This document shows positions 12,573 to 24,914 of a stretch of DNA of 64,000 bases, piece by piece. Within the stretch, counting starts at the first letter, position 1. Each line of letters opens with the position of its first letter. The stretch comes from Scylla paramamosain (lineage: Eukaryota; Arthropoda; Malacostraca; Decapoda; Portunidae): the NCBI RefSeq assembly GCF_035594125.1, contig NC_087178.1:10157001-10221000 (forward strand), in the 5' to 3' direction. The notes under the pieces are model-generated. The model did no database searches. It had not been told where the DNA came from and worked only from the letters and a program-made list of their open reading frames with translations. Made by a program: the position numbers and the translations under genes.

Positions 12573-14004
12573 AAGCGTTTTTATAGATAACATGATCAAA
12601 AACACTCAATATACATGTTTTTGGTAATGTTATTATGTTTCTCCATAAAGTGTATTTTGCAGGCGTTTTAGTGTTTTGGTATATAAGGAGCTCAAAAACA
12701 CTTAAAGGGAAGTTCTTGGTAAAAATTGGTTTTATTCGAATTTAATTTGATTCCCCTGCTTTTTAGTGCTTTATATCCTATCATGCTCAAAAACACTCAG
12801 AAGACACTTTTCTGGTAATGTCATTTTTTCCCACATAAATCTGGTTTCGTATGCAATTTGGGGTTTTGGTAACTAAGAATGTGAAAAGCTCTCAAAATAC
12901 ACGCATTTAGTAAGGTTGTTCTGTTTGTCAATTAAGAGTGTTATTCATGAGTTTTAGCATTTTGGTATCTAAGAAACTTATCCATATATACAAGGTTTTG
13001 GTAATGTTATTCTGTTTATCCATAAAGTGTGTTTTGCATGCGTTTTAGCAGTTTTGTATATAAGGAGCTCAAAAACACTTTAAGGCAAGTTGTTTGTAAA
13101 AAATGGTTTTATTACAATGTAATGTGATTGCCCTGCTTTTGAAAGCTTTATTACCAATCACGCTGAAAAGCACTCAAAAGACGCTTTTCTGGAAGTCTTT
13201 TTTTTTCCACAAAGCTATTTTCGCATGTAATTTGGGGTTTTTGGTAACTAAGAATGTGAAAAGTACTGAAATTACACGCATTTAGTAAGGTTGTTCTGTT
13301 TCTCAATTAAGAGTGTTATTCATGAGTTTCAGCATTTTGGTGTCTAGGGAATCTCTCCATATACACGAGTTTTTGCATTGTTTGCTTTGTGGTTCTTTTG
13401 AACTATAAAACACTCATTATACACTTTTCTTGCAATGTCCTTTTCTTTCCCAATATAGAGTGCTTTGTATCAATTTTCGCGTTTTTGTAGGTAAAGAGCT
13501 CAAAAAAACTCAAAATATACCTTTCTGGTAACGTTTTTCTATTTCTTGATATTGGTTGGTTTGCATCCGTTTTAACGTTTTTCTACGTAAAACACTGAGA
13601 AGACACGTTTTCAGTAATTTTGTTTTGGATTCCCATATAGAGTAAGTTCCTTATTATTTATCGTTTTGGTGCCTAACATGCTAAAAAAAACACACAAAAC
13701 ACAGATTTCTGGTAAGGTCGTTTAATTTCCTCATATTGGAGGCTTTGCATGCTCGAAAAAAAGCTGAAATTAACTTTTTTGATAATATTAATTTATCATA
13801 TAATTTCCCTGAATTTTCCCAGTATTTTGGCATCCCGGTACCTATGAAGAAGAATAAAAAAAAAAATTCCTATTTTTTTATTTTTTTATTTATTGATTTT
13901 TCTAAATAAAGAGTGGGTTTTCAGTTTTTGGTACTTAACAAACTTAAAAACACTCTCGTAATGTCCTTTTCTTTCCCAAACATAAAATTCTTTGCATGTA
14001 TTTA
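12573..14004 (+). repeat. Expanded HOR unit with partial internal duplication
   Basis: The anchor spacing is 1,431 bp. At about 12,985-12,995 monomer 5 (CTTATCCATATATACAAGG) jumps back into monomer 1 (TTTTGGTAATGTTATTCTG), so monomers 1-5 are partly repeated. The second copy has private changes (ATTTTAGCAGTTTTGTATA-like start, ATTTTCGCATGTAATTTGG) that also occur at 29,060-29,310. This links it to that direct copy. Confidence 0.75.
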
Positions 14005-14904
14005 AGCGTTTTTATAGATAACACGATCAAAAACACTTAAAATACATGTTTTTGGTAATTTTATTCTGTTTCTCCATAAAGTTTGTTTTACATGCGTTTT
14101 AGTAGTTTAGTATATAAGGAGCTCAAAAACACTTAAAGGCATGTTCTTGATAAAAATTGGTTTTATTCAAATGAAATGTGATTGCCCTGCTTTTTAGTGC
14201 TTTATTGCCTATCAGGCTCAAAAACACTCAAAAGACATTATTCTGGTAATGTCATTTTTTTCTCACATAAAGCTGGTTTCGCATGCAATTTGGGATTTAG
14301 GTAACTAAGAATGTGAAAAGCTCTCAAAATACACGCATTTAGTAAGGTTGTTCTGTTTCTCAATTAGGAATGTTATTCGTGAGTTTCAGCATTTTGGTAT
14401 CTAGGAAACTTCTCCATATCCAAATCTTTTTGCGTTTTTTGCCTTTTGTTTTTTTTAACTATAAAACACTAATTATACACTTTTCTTGCAATGTCCTTTT
14501 ATTTCCTAATATAGAGTGCTTTGCATCAATTTTCATGTTATTTGTAGGTAACAAGCTCAAAAAAACTCAAAATATACCTTTTTGGTAATGTTTTTCTATT
14601 TTTTCCTATATTAGTTGGTTTGCATCCGTTTCACCGTTTTTCTACGTAAAACACTGAGAAGACACGTTTTCAGCAATTTTGTTTTGAATTCCCATATAGA
14701 GTGAGTTCCTTATTTATTTATCGTTTTGGTGCCTAACATTCTGAAAAAAAAACACTCAAAACACAGATTTCTTTTAAGGTCGTTTAATTTCCTCATATAG
14801 GAGGCTTTGCATGCAATGTAGGGTTTGGTATATAAGAGTCCGAAAAAAAAGCTAAAATTAACTTTTTTGATAATTTTCTTTTATCATATTATAGCCCGGA
14901 ATTT

Positions 14905-14920
14905 TGCCAAAATTTTGGCA
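14905..14920. repeat. Perfect 16-bp palindrome in the tenth monomer
   Basis: TGCCAAAATTTTGGCA is its own reverse complement. Most units have a one-mismatch form, TGCCAGAATTTTGGCA (for example 2,362-2,377), always just before a GGTACCTATGAAGATGAA-like stretch. The best copy, TTGCCAAAATTTTGGCAA at 24,708-24,725, is an 18-bp perfect palindrome. It resembles a dimeric protein-binding site in form only; no factor can be named. Confidence 0.6.
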
Positions 14921-14944
14921 TCTTGGTACCTATAAAGATGAACA

Positions 14945-15000
14945 ACAAAAAAAAAAAAAATCCAATTTTTTTATTTTTTATTTATTTGTTTTTCTAAATA
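14945..15000 (+). repeat. Poly(A)-poly(T) block present once per HOR unit (example)
   Basis: A run of A after AACAACAA is followed by a short TCCAA and then a T-rich run with TTTA repeats. The same A-run/T-run block occurs in nearly every unit at the end of monomer 10. Examples are near 885, 2,405, 4,395, 7,400, 10,210, 17,000, 20,300, 28,835, 29,950 and, on the right, near 34,510, 41,410 and 62,460. Its length varies freely from unit to unit. Long A/T runs generally disfavour nucleosomes, so it could give the array a 1.1-kb chromatin period; that is inference. Confidence 0.7.
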
Positions 15001-18000
15001 AAGAGTGTTATTTATGGGTTTTAGCTTTTTGGTACTTAAGGAACTAAAAAACACTCATAATACATATTTCTCGTAATGTCCTTTCGTTTTCCAAACATAA
15101 GGTTCTTTGCATGTATTTAAGCGTTTTTATAGATAACATGATCAAAAACACTCAAAATACATGTTTTTGGTAATGTTATTGTGTTTTTACATAAAAGGTG
15201 TTTTGCATGCGTTTTAGCGTTTTGGTATGTAATGAGCTCAAAAACACCTGAAGGCAAGTTCTTGGTAAAAGTTGGTTTTTATTCCTATGTAATGTGATTG
15301 CACTGCTTTTTAGTGGTTTATTGCCTAACACGCTCAAAAACACTCGAAAGACACTTTCTGGTAATATTATTTTTTTCCCACATCAAGCTAGTTTCGCATG
15401 GAATTTGTGGTTTTGGTAACTAAGAATGTGAAAAACGCTCAAAATACAGGCATTTAGTAAGGTTGTTCTGTTTCATAATTAAAAGTGTTATTCATGCATT
15501 TCAGCATTTTGGTATATAATAAACTTCATTATGTACACGAGTTTTTGAGTTTTTTGCCTTGTGGTTCTTGTGAAACTTTAAAACACTCATTATACACGTT
15601 TCTCGTAATGTCCTTTTCTTTCCTAATATAGAGTGCGTTTCATCCATTTTCGCATTTTTTTGTAGGTAACAAGCTCAAAAACATATCAAAATATATCTTT
15701 TTTGTAATGTTATTCTATTTCTTCATATTGGTTGGTTTGCATCCGTTTTTGCGTTTTCTACTTAAATCACTGAAAAGACACGTTTTCAGTAATATTCAGT
15801 CATAAGACAGGTTTCTGGTAAAGTCGAGTAATTTCTCCATATAGGTGGCTTTGCATGCACTTCAGGGTTTGGTACATAAAGCTAAAGCATAAAGCTAAAA
15901 TTATTTTTTATAATGATTTTTTTTTACAAAATTTCCTTGAATTTTTCCAGAATTTTGGTATCTTGGTACCTATGAAGATGAATAACAAAATTTATTTTTT
16001 TTGTCTCTATAAAGTGTTATTTGTGACTTTTAGCTCTTTCGTACTTAAGGAACTTAAAAACATTCATGATACACGATTTTCGTAATGTCCTTTCCTTATA
16101 CAAACATAGGGTTCTTTACATGTATTTGAGCGTTTTTATAGGTAACATGATCAAAAACACTCAAAATACATATTTTTGGTAATGTTATTCTATTTCTCCA
16201 TAAAGGGTGTTTTACATGTGTTTTAGCGTTTTGGTATGTAAGGAGTTAAAAAACAAAAGCAAGTTCTTCGTAAAAGTTGGTTTTATTCCCAAGTGATGTG
16301 ATTGTTCTGCTTTTTAGTGCTTTGTTGTATAACACGCTCAAAAACACTCAAAAGACATTTTTCTGGTAATGTCATTTTTTTTCCCACATAAAGGTAGTTT
16401 CGCATGTAATTTGGCAATTTCGTATCTAAGAATGTGAAAAACACTCAAAATACACAATTTGGTAAGGTAGTTATGTTTCTCGATTAAAAGTGTTACTCAT
16501 GCATTTCATCATTTTGGTATGTAAGAAACTTCTCTATATACACGAGTTTTTGCGTTTATTGCCTTGTGGTTCTTGTGAAACTATTAAACACTCATATTTT
16601 CTCATTTCTCGTGATGTTCTTTTGTTTCCTAATATAGAGTGCTTTCCGTCCATTTTCGCATTTTTTGTAGGTAACACGCTTAAAAACCCTCAAAATATAT
16701 ATTTTTGGTAATGTTATTCTACTTCTTCATATTGGTTGGTTTGCATCCGTTTTAGCGTTTTTGTTTGTAAATCTCCGAAAAGACTCGTTTTCAGTAATAC
16801 TGTTAAAATTGCTTCTGGTACAGGTTTATGGTAAAGTCGTGTAATTTTCCCATAGAGGTGCCTTTGCATGCACTTCAGGGTTTGTTACATAACTGCGGAA
16901 AAAGCTAAAATTATTTTTTTTGTTAATTTTTTTTCTTTACGAAATTTCCCTGAATTTTGCAAGAAATTCTAGCATCTCGGTACCTATGAAGATGAATAAC
17001 AAAAAAAAAAAAAGATTCATTTTTTTTATTTTTTTTTTCTCCATAAAGAGTGTTATTTGAGTGTATTAGCTTTTTGGTACTTAAGGAACCTAAAAACTCT
17101 CATAATACATAATTTTCGTAATATCCATTCATTTCACAAACATAGGGTTCTTTACATGTATTTAAGCGTTTTTATAGGTAACATCATCAAAAACACTTAA
17201 ATTCATGTTTTTAGTAATGTTATTTTGTTTCTCCATAAAGGGTGTTTTGCATGCGTTTTATCGTTTTCTTATGTAAAGAGTTAAAAACACTTAAAGGCAT
17301 GTTTTTGGTAAAAGATGGTTTTATTCCCATGTAATGTGATTGTTCTGCTTTTTATTGCTTTGTTGTACGAGTATATCACGTTCTAAAACACTCAAAAGAC
17401 ACTCTTCTGGTAATTTCATTTTTTCCCACATAAAACTAGTTTCGCTAGTAATTTCGGATTTTCTTAACTTAGAATGTGAAAAACACTAAAAATACTCACA
17501 ATTGGTAAGATACTTCTGTTTCTCAATTAAAAGTCTAATTCATGAGTTTCAGCATTTTGGAATGTAAGAAACTTCTTTATATACACGAGTTTTTGCGGTT
17601 TTTGCCTTGTGGTTCTTATGAAACTATAAAACACTCATTATACTCGTTTCTCTTAATGTCCATTTACTTCCCAATATAGAGTGCTTTCCATCCATTATCG
17701 CGTTTTTTGTAGGTAACAATTTCAAAAAGTCAAAATATACCTTTTTGGTAATGTTATTCTATTTCTTCATTTTCGTTGATTTGCATCCGTTTTAGCGTTT
17801 TCTACGTAAAACACCGAAAAGACACGTTTTCAGTAATTTTGTTTTGGATTCCCATATAGATTGACTATCTTGGGTTTTATCGTGTTGGTTTCTAACATGC
17901 TGAAAAACACTCATAAGACAGTTTTTTGGCAAAGACGTTTAATTTCTCCATATAGGTGGCTTTGCATGCACTTTAACGGTTTGGTACATAAGAGTCCGAA

Positions 18001-21000
18001 AAAAAGCTAAATTTAACTTTTTTGATAATGTTCTTATTTCATATAATTTCCTGAACTTTGCCCAAATTTTGGCACCACGTTACCTGTGAAGATGAATAAG
18101 AATGAAAAAAAAATACCGTATTTTTTTTTATTTATTGTTTCTCAATAAAGAGTGTTATTTGTGGCTTTTACCTTTTTGGTAATTAATGAACTTAAAAACA
18201 CTCATAATACACGTTTCTCGTAATCTCCTTTCATTTCCCAAAAATAGTGTTCTTTGCATTTAAGCGTTTTTATTGATAAAATTATCAAAAACACTCAAAT
18301 TACATGTTTTTGGTAATGTTATTCTTTTTAACCATAAAGAGTGTTTTGCATGCGTTTTAGTGTTTTGGTATATAAGGAGCTCAAAAATACTTAAAGGCAA
18401 GTTCTTTGTAAAAATGCGTTTTCCTCCAATGTAATGTGATTGCCACCTTTTTAGTACTTTATTGCCTATCACGCTCAAAAACACTCAAAAGACATTTTTC
18501 TAGTAAAGTCTTTTTTTTTCCCACAAATCTATTTTAGCATGGAATTTCGATTTTGGTAACTAAGAATATGAAAAGCACTCAAAATACACGCATTTGTTAA
18601 GGTTGTTCTGTTTCTCAATTAAGAGTGTTATACATGAGTTTTAGCATTTTTGTATCAAGGATACCTCTCCACATACACGAGATTTTGCGTTTTTTGCCTT
18701 GTGGTTCTTTTGAACTATAAAATACTCATTATACACTTTTCTTGCAATGTCCTTTTGTTTCCCAATATAGAGTGCTTTGCATCAATTTTCGCGTATTTTG
18801 TAGGTAACAAGCTGAAAAACACTCAAAATATATCTTTTTAGTAACGTTTTTCAATTTCTTGATATTGGTTGCTTTGCATCCGTTTTAGCGATTTTTCTAC
18901 GTAAAACACTGAGAAGACACGTTTTCAGTAACTTTGTTTTGGATTTCCATATAGAGTGAGTTCCTTATTATTTATCGACTGCCTAACAATGCTAAAAAAA
19001 ACACTTAAAACACAGATTTCTGGTAAGATCGTTTAATTTCCTATTATAGGAGGCTTTGCATGCACTTTAGGGTTTGGTATATAACAGTCCGAAATAAAAG
19101 CTGAAATTAACTTTTTTGATAATATTCTTTTATTGCCAGAATTTTGGCATCTCGGTACCTATGAAAATGAATAACAAAAAAAAAAAAAAACTTAAATACA
19201 CCTATTTTTTTATATTTTTATTTTTTATTTTCTAAATAAAGAGTTTTATTTGTGGGTTTTAGCTTTCTGGTACTTAAGGAAATAAAAAAAACACTCATAA
19301 TACAAGTTTCTCGTAATGTCCTTTTGTTTCCCAAACATAATGTTCTTTGCATGTATTTAAGCGTTTTTATAGATAACATGATCAAAAACATTCAAAATGC
19401 AATTTTTTGTTAATGTTGTTCTGTTTCTCCATAAAGTTTATTTTGCATGCGTTTTAGCTGTTTGGTATATAAGGAGCTCAAAAACACTTAAACGCAAGTT
19501 TTTGGTATAAATTGGTGGTATTCCAATGTAATATTATTGCCCTGCTTTTTAGTGCTTTATTGCCTATCACGCCCAGAAACACTTATAAGACACTTTTCTG
19601 GTAATGTCATTTTTTTTCTCACATAAAGGTTGTTTAGCATGCAATTTGGGGTTTTGGTAACTAAGAATGTGAAAAGCACTCAAAATACACACATTTAGTA
19701 AGGTTGTTCTGTTCCTCAATTAAGAGTGTTATTCATGAGTTTCAGCATTTTGGAATCTAGGAACCTTCTCCATATACACGAGTTTTTGTGTTTTTTGCCT
19801 TTTGGTGCTTTTGAACTATAAAAAAAAACTTATAATATACTTTTCTTGCAAAGTCCTTTTGTTTTCTAATATAGAGTGCTTTGCATCAATTTTCGCGTTT
19901 ATTGTAGGTAACAAGCTCAAAAAAACTCTAAATATACCTTTTTGGTAATGTTTTTCTATTTCTTGATATTGGTTGGTTTGCATCCGTTTTAGCATTTTCT
20001 TTCTACGTAAAACACATAAAAAAAAGGTTTTCAACAATTTTGTTTTGGATTCTCATAGAGAGTGAGTTCCTTATTATTTATCGTTTTGGTGCCTAACATG
20101 CTGAAAAACACTCAAAAAACAGATTTCTGTTAAGATCGTTTAATTTCCTCATATAGAAGTCTTTGGATGCACTTTAGGGTTTGGAACATAACAGTCCGAA
20201 AAAAGCTAAAAGTAACTTTTTTGATAATTTTCTTTTATCATATAATAGTATTGAATTTTCCCAGAATTTTGGCATCTCGGTATATATGAAGATAAATAAC
20301 AAAAAAAAAAAAAATCCTTAAAAAAAAAATCATTTTCTTACTTTTTTTTTCTAAATAAAGAGTCTTATTTGTGGGTTTTAGCTTTTTGGTACTTAAGGAA
20401 ATTAAAAACACCTATAATACACATTTCTCGCAGTGTCCTTTCGTTTCGCAAACATAAGGTTCTTTGCATGTATTTGAGCGTTTTTATAGATAACATGATC
20501 AAAAACACTCAAAATATATGTTTTTGGAAATCTTATTTTGTTTCTCCATAAAAGGTGTTTTGCATGCATTTTAGCGTTTTGGTATGTAATGAGCTCAAAA
20601 ACACTTAAAGGCAAGTTCTTGGTAAAAGTTGTTTTTATTCCCATATAATGTGATTGCCCTGCTTTTTAGTGCTTTATTGCCTAACACGCTCAAAAACACT
20701 CAAAAGACACTTTTCTGGTAATATCATTTGTTTTCCCACATAAAGCTAGTTTTGCATGGAATTTGGGATTTTGGTAACTAAGAATGTGAGAAAAACTCAA
20801 AACACAGGCATTTAGTAAGGTTGTTCTATTTTTTAATTAAAAGTGTTATTCATGATTTTCAGCATTTTGGTATGTAAGAAACTTTTCTAATACACACATT
20901 TGGTAAGGTATTTCTGTTTCAAAATTAAAAGTCTTATTCATGAGTTTCAACTTTTTGGTATGTCAGAAACTTCTTTATGTACACCAGTTTTTGAGTTTTT

Positions 21001-22912
21001 TACCTTGTAGTTCTTCTCAAACTATAAAACACTCATACACGTTTCTCGTAATGTCCTTTTCTTTGCCAATATAAAGTGATAAATAATATAAAGTTTTTTG
21101 TAGGTAACAAGCTCAAAAACACATCAAAATATATCTTTTTAGTAATGTTATTATATTTCTTCATATTGGTTGGTTTACATCCGTTTTAGCGGTTTTCTTC
21201 GTAAATCACTGAAAGACACGTTTTCAGTAATATTTTTGAAATTGCTGAAAAACACTCAAAAGACAGGTTTCTGGTAAAGTCGTGTAATTTCCCCATATAG
21301 GAGGATTTTCCTGCACTTCAAGGTTTGTATATAAGTCCGAAAAAAATCTAATATTATTTTTTATGATGATTTTTTTTTATAAAATTTCCATGAATTTTGC
21401 CAGAAATTTGGCATGTCGGTACCTATGAAGATGAATAACAAAAAAAAAAAATCTCTCTATAAAGAGTGTTATTTGTGGGTTTTAGCTTTTTGGTACTTAA
21501 AGAACTTAAAAACACTCATAATACATGGTTTTCGTAATGTCCTTTTGTTATAAAAACATAGGGTTCTTTACATGTATTTAAGCGTTTTTATATGTTACAT
21601 GATCAAAAACACTCAAAATACATGTTTTTCGTAATGTTATTCTGTTTCTACATAAAGAGTGTTTTGCATGCGTTTTAGCGATTTGATATGTAAAGAGTTA
21701 AAAAACACTTAAAGGCAAGTTATTCGTAAAAGTTGGTTTTATTCCCATGTAATGTGATTGTTGTGCTTTTTAGTGCTCAAAAACACTAAAAAGACACTTT
21801 TTTGGTAGTCATTTTTTTTTTTTCCCACATGAAGGTAGTTTCGCATGTAATTTGGCATTTTCGTAACTAAGAATGTAAAAAACACTCAAAATACACAATT
21901 TGGTAAGGTAGTTCTGTTTATCGATTAAAAGTGTTATTCATGCATTTCATCTTTTTTTTCTATGTAAGAAATTTCTGTATATACACGAGTTTTTGCGTTT
22001 ATTGCCTTGTGGTTCTTTTAAAACTATAAAACCCTCATTATACATGTTTCTCGTAATGTCCTTTTGTTTCCTAATATAGAGTGCCTTACATCCATTTTTC
22101 CTTTTTTTTTGTAGGTAACAAGCTCAAAAACACTCGAAATATATCTTTTTGGTAATGTTATTCTATTTCTTCATATAGGTTGGTTTGCATCCGCTTTAAC
22201 GTTTTTCTACGTAAAACACTGAAAAGACACGTTTTCAGTAATTTTCTTTTGGATTCACATATTGACTGACTTCCATATTATTTATCGTTTTGGTGCCTAA
22301 CATGCTGAAAAACACTGAGAAGACAGGTTTCTGGTAAAGTCGTTTAACTTCCCTATATAGGTGGCTTTGCAAGCACTTTAGGGTTTGGTACATAACAATC
22401 CGAAAAAAAAAGATATAATTAACTTTTTTGTTAATGTTCTTTTTTCCAAATAAATTCCCTGAATTTTGGCAGAATTTTGGCATATTGGTACCTATAAAGA
22501 TAAATAACAAAAAAAATCATATTTTTTTATTTTTTGTTTATTATTTTTTTTCTAAATAAAGAGTGTTATTTGTGGGTTTTAGCTTTTTGGTACTGAAGGA
22601 ACTTAAAAAACACTCATAATACACGTTTCTCGTAATGTCCTTTCGTTTCCCAAATATAAGGTTCTTTACATGTATTTAAGCGTTTTTTATAGATAACATG
22701 ATCAAAAATACTCAAAATACATGGATTTGGTAATATTATTCGGTTTTTCCATCAAATGTATTTTGCATGCGTTTTAGCGTTTTGGTATGTAAGGAGCTCA
22801 AAAAACACTTAATGGCAAGTTCTTGGTAAAATTTGGTTTTATTCCCATGTAATGTGATTGCCCTTCCTTTTAGTGCTTTATTGCGCAACACGTTCAAAAA
22901 CACTCAAAAGAC

Positions 22913-23388
22913 ATGCAAGGCCTCGCATATGAGGAAATTAAAGACTTTACCAGAAATCTGTCTTTTGAGTGTTTTTCAGCATGTTAGGCATCAAAACGAT
23001 AAATAATAAAGAACTCACTATATGTGGGAATCCAAAAGAAAATTACTGAAAACGTGTCTTCTCAGTGTTTTTTTACGTAGAAAAACGCTAAAACTGATGC
23101 AAACCAACCAACATTAAGAAGCAGAAAAACATTACCAGAAATGTATATTTTGAGTGTTTTTGAGCTTGTTACCTACAAAAAACGCAAAAATTGATACAAA
23201 GCACTCTATATTGGGAAACAAAGGGACATTGCAAGAAAAGTGTATAATGAATGTTTTATAGTTCAAAAAAACACAAGGCAAAAAACGGAAAAACTCGTGT
23301 GTATGGAGAATTTTCCTAGACCCAAAATGCTGAAACTCATGAATAACATTATTAATTGAGAAACAGAACAACCTTACTAAATGCGTGT
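22913..23388 (-). repeat. Flipped cassette, copy 1 (minus inside plus array)
   Basis: The orientation of all monomer boxes reverses here for 476 bp. The left junction joins monomer 3 (CACTCAAAAGACA) to the reverse complement of monomer 9 (CATGCAAGGCCTC). The right junction joins reversed monomer 4 (CTAAATGCGTG) to the middle of monomer 2 (TCAAAAACACTAAAAGGCAAG). The cassette holds reversed monomers 9 to 4. The same junctions occur at 32,559-33,033, 46,933-47,388 and 52,020-52,480. Confidence 0.85.
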
Positions 23389-23984
23389 CAAAAACACTAA
23401 AAGGCAAGTTCTTTTTTTTTTATGTAACAAGCTCAAAAACACACAAAATATACTTTTCTGGTAATGTTATTCTATTTTTTTTTTCATATTGGTTGGTTTG
23501 CATCCGTTTTAGCATTTTTGTACGTAAATCTTTTAAAAGACACGTTTTCAGTAATTTTATTTTGGATTTCCATATAGAGTGACTTTCATATTATTATCTA
23601 TCGTTTTGGTGCCTAACATGCGGAAAAACACTCAAAAAAGATAGGTTTCTTTTCTTGTAAAGTCGTTAAATTTTCCCAAATAGGTGGCTATGGATACACT
23701 TTATAGTTTGGTACATAACTCCGAAAAAAAGGTAAAATTAACTTTTTCCACATAATTTTTCCACATAATTTCCCTGAATTTTGGCAGAATTTTGGCGTCT
23801 TGGTACCTATGAACATCAATAAGAAAAAAAAAATGCTAATATTTTATTTATTTTTTTTTCTTTATAAAGAGTGTTATTTGTAGGTTTTAACGTTTTGGTA
23901 CTTAAAGAACTTCAAAACATTCATAATACACATTTCTCGTAATGTCCTTTCCTTTCCCAAATATAGGGATCTTTGTATGTATTT

Positions 23985-24914
23985 AAGCGTTTTTATAGGT
24001 AATATGATAAAAAAACACTCAAAAACACTTGTTTTGGGTAATGTTATTCTGCTTCTGCATAAAGGAGTGTTTTGCATGCGTTTTATCGATTTGGTATGTA
24101 AGGAGCTGAAAAACACTTCAAGGCAAGTTCTTGGTAAAAGTTAAGTTTATTCCAATGTAATATGATTGCCTTGCTTTTTAGTGCTTTATTGCCTAACACG
24201 CTCAAAAAACACTCAAAAGACACTTCAGGTAATGTCATTTTTTCCCACATAAAGCTACTTTCGCATGCTATTTGGGGTTTTGCTAAGAATGTGAAAAAAA
24301 AAACACTCAAAATACACGCATTTGGTAATGTTTTTTCTGTTTCCCAATTAAGATTGTTTTTCATGAGTTTCAGCATTTTGGCATCTAAAAAACTTCTTTA
24401 TATACACGAATTTTTGCGTTTTTTGCGTTGTGGTTCTTGTGAACCACAAGTTCTTTTACCCGAAAATAATAAGACATTCATTATACACGTTTCTCGTTAT
24501 GTCCTTTTCTCTCCCAATAAGGAGTGCTTTGCATCCATTTTCACGTTTTTTGTAGGTAACAAGCTCAAAAACACTTAAAATATACCTTTTTGGTAATGTT
24601 ATTCTATTTCTTCATATTGGTTGGTTTTTATCCGTTTTAGCGTTTTTCTACGTAAAACACCGAAAAGACACGTTTTCAGTAACTTTGTTTTCGATTCCCA
24701 AAGAATATTGCCAAAATTTTGGCAACTTAGTACCTATGAAGATGAATAACAAAAAAAAAAAAAAAATTTATATTAATATTTTTTTTTCTCTATAAAGAGT
24801 GTTATTTGTGTGTTTTAGCTTTTTTGGTACTTAAGGAACATAAAAACACTCATAATACAAGTTTCTCTTAATGTCCTTTCGTTTCCCAAACCTAAGGTTC
24901 TTTGCATGTATTTA
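23985..24914 (+). repeat. Short HOR variant (type A), copy 3
   Basis: This 929-bp unit carries the hairpin at 24,427-24,450 and lacks monomer 8 (fusion near 24,695-24,712). The fusion creates the 18-bp perfect palindrome at 24,708-24,725. A 138-codon open frame crosses the unit but is no more than a stop-poor run through repeats. Confidence 0.82.
24708..24725. repeat. 18-bp perfect palindrome at the monomer 7/10 fusion
   Basis: TTGCCAAAATTTTGGCAA reads the same on both strands. It is the strongest copy of the dyad found once per HOR unit. It lies directly after the AAAGAATA fusion that defines type A units. Confidence 0.65.

Larger units (their letters stand above)
13988..15100 (+). repeat. 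Reference HOR unit with twelve monomers
   Basis: A complete unit, used here to define the monomers by their start points: 1 at 13,988 (TTCTTTGCATG), 2 at 14,081, 3 at 14,178 (GTGATTGCCCTGC), 4 at 14,272 (GCTGGTTTCGCATGC), 5a at about 14,367, 5b at about 14,436, 6 at 14,515, 7 at 14,614, 8 at 14,701, 9 at 14,801, 10 at 14,891 and 11 at 15,005. Counting 5a and 5b separately gives twelve. Lengths are about 93, 97, 94, 95, 69, 79, 99, 87, 100, 90, 114 and 96 bp. The A-rich box is near intact in 1-4, 6, 8 and the last one, and decayed in 5a, 7, 9 and 10. In other entries I use the same order but call the last three monomers 9, 10 (the A/T-block monomer) and 12. Confidence 0.85.
11869..20065 (+). 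repeat. 8.2-kb stretch of HOR array absent from the mirrored right arm
   Basis: On the right, 35,893 joins directly the sequences that mirror 20,066 and 11,868, so about 8.2 kb (roughly 7.5 units) is missing there or was added here. The right junction reads AATAAGGAACTGAAAATGCTG, a fusion of monomer 9 to monomer 5. That is a non-register break typical of satellite recombination. The distal part (about 17,650-20,065) is mirrored elsewhere, at 43,890-46,310. The segment 12,985-14,100 has a direct relative at about 29,050-30,160 (offset about 16.06 kb). Confidence 0.75.
701..22912 (+). repeat. Satellite higher-order repeat array, left block, plus orientation
   Basis: Repeat units of about 1.1 kb follow one another head to tail. 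The anchor AAGCG (or GAGCG) of monomer 1 lies at 1,033, 2,558, 3,457, 4,558, 6,466, 7,569, 8,462, 9,285, 10,370, 11,477, 12,573, 14,004, 15,119, 16,128, 17,164, 18,262, 19,359, 20,476, 21,580 and 22,678. Modal spacing is about 1,100 bp. Shorter units of 820-900 bp and longer ones of 1.4-1.9 kb come from loss or gain of whole or partial monomers. Neighbouring units differ by many substitutions, so the array is old rather than freshly homogenised. T clearly exceeds A on this strand. Open frames inside it recur with the unit period and are not genes. Confidence 0.9.

Noticed and set aside
24162..24578. 138-codon open frame on the plus strand
   Set aside because: It crosses four satellite monomers, has no recognisable domain, and the mirrored copy at about 31,370-31,780 does not keep it intact.
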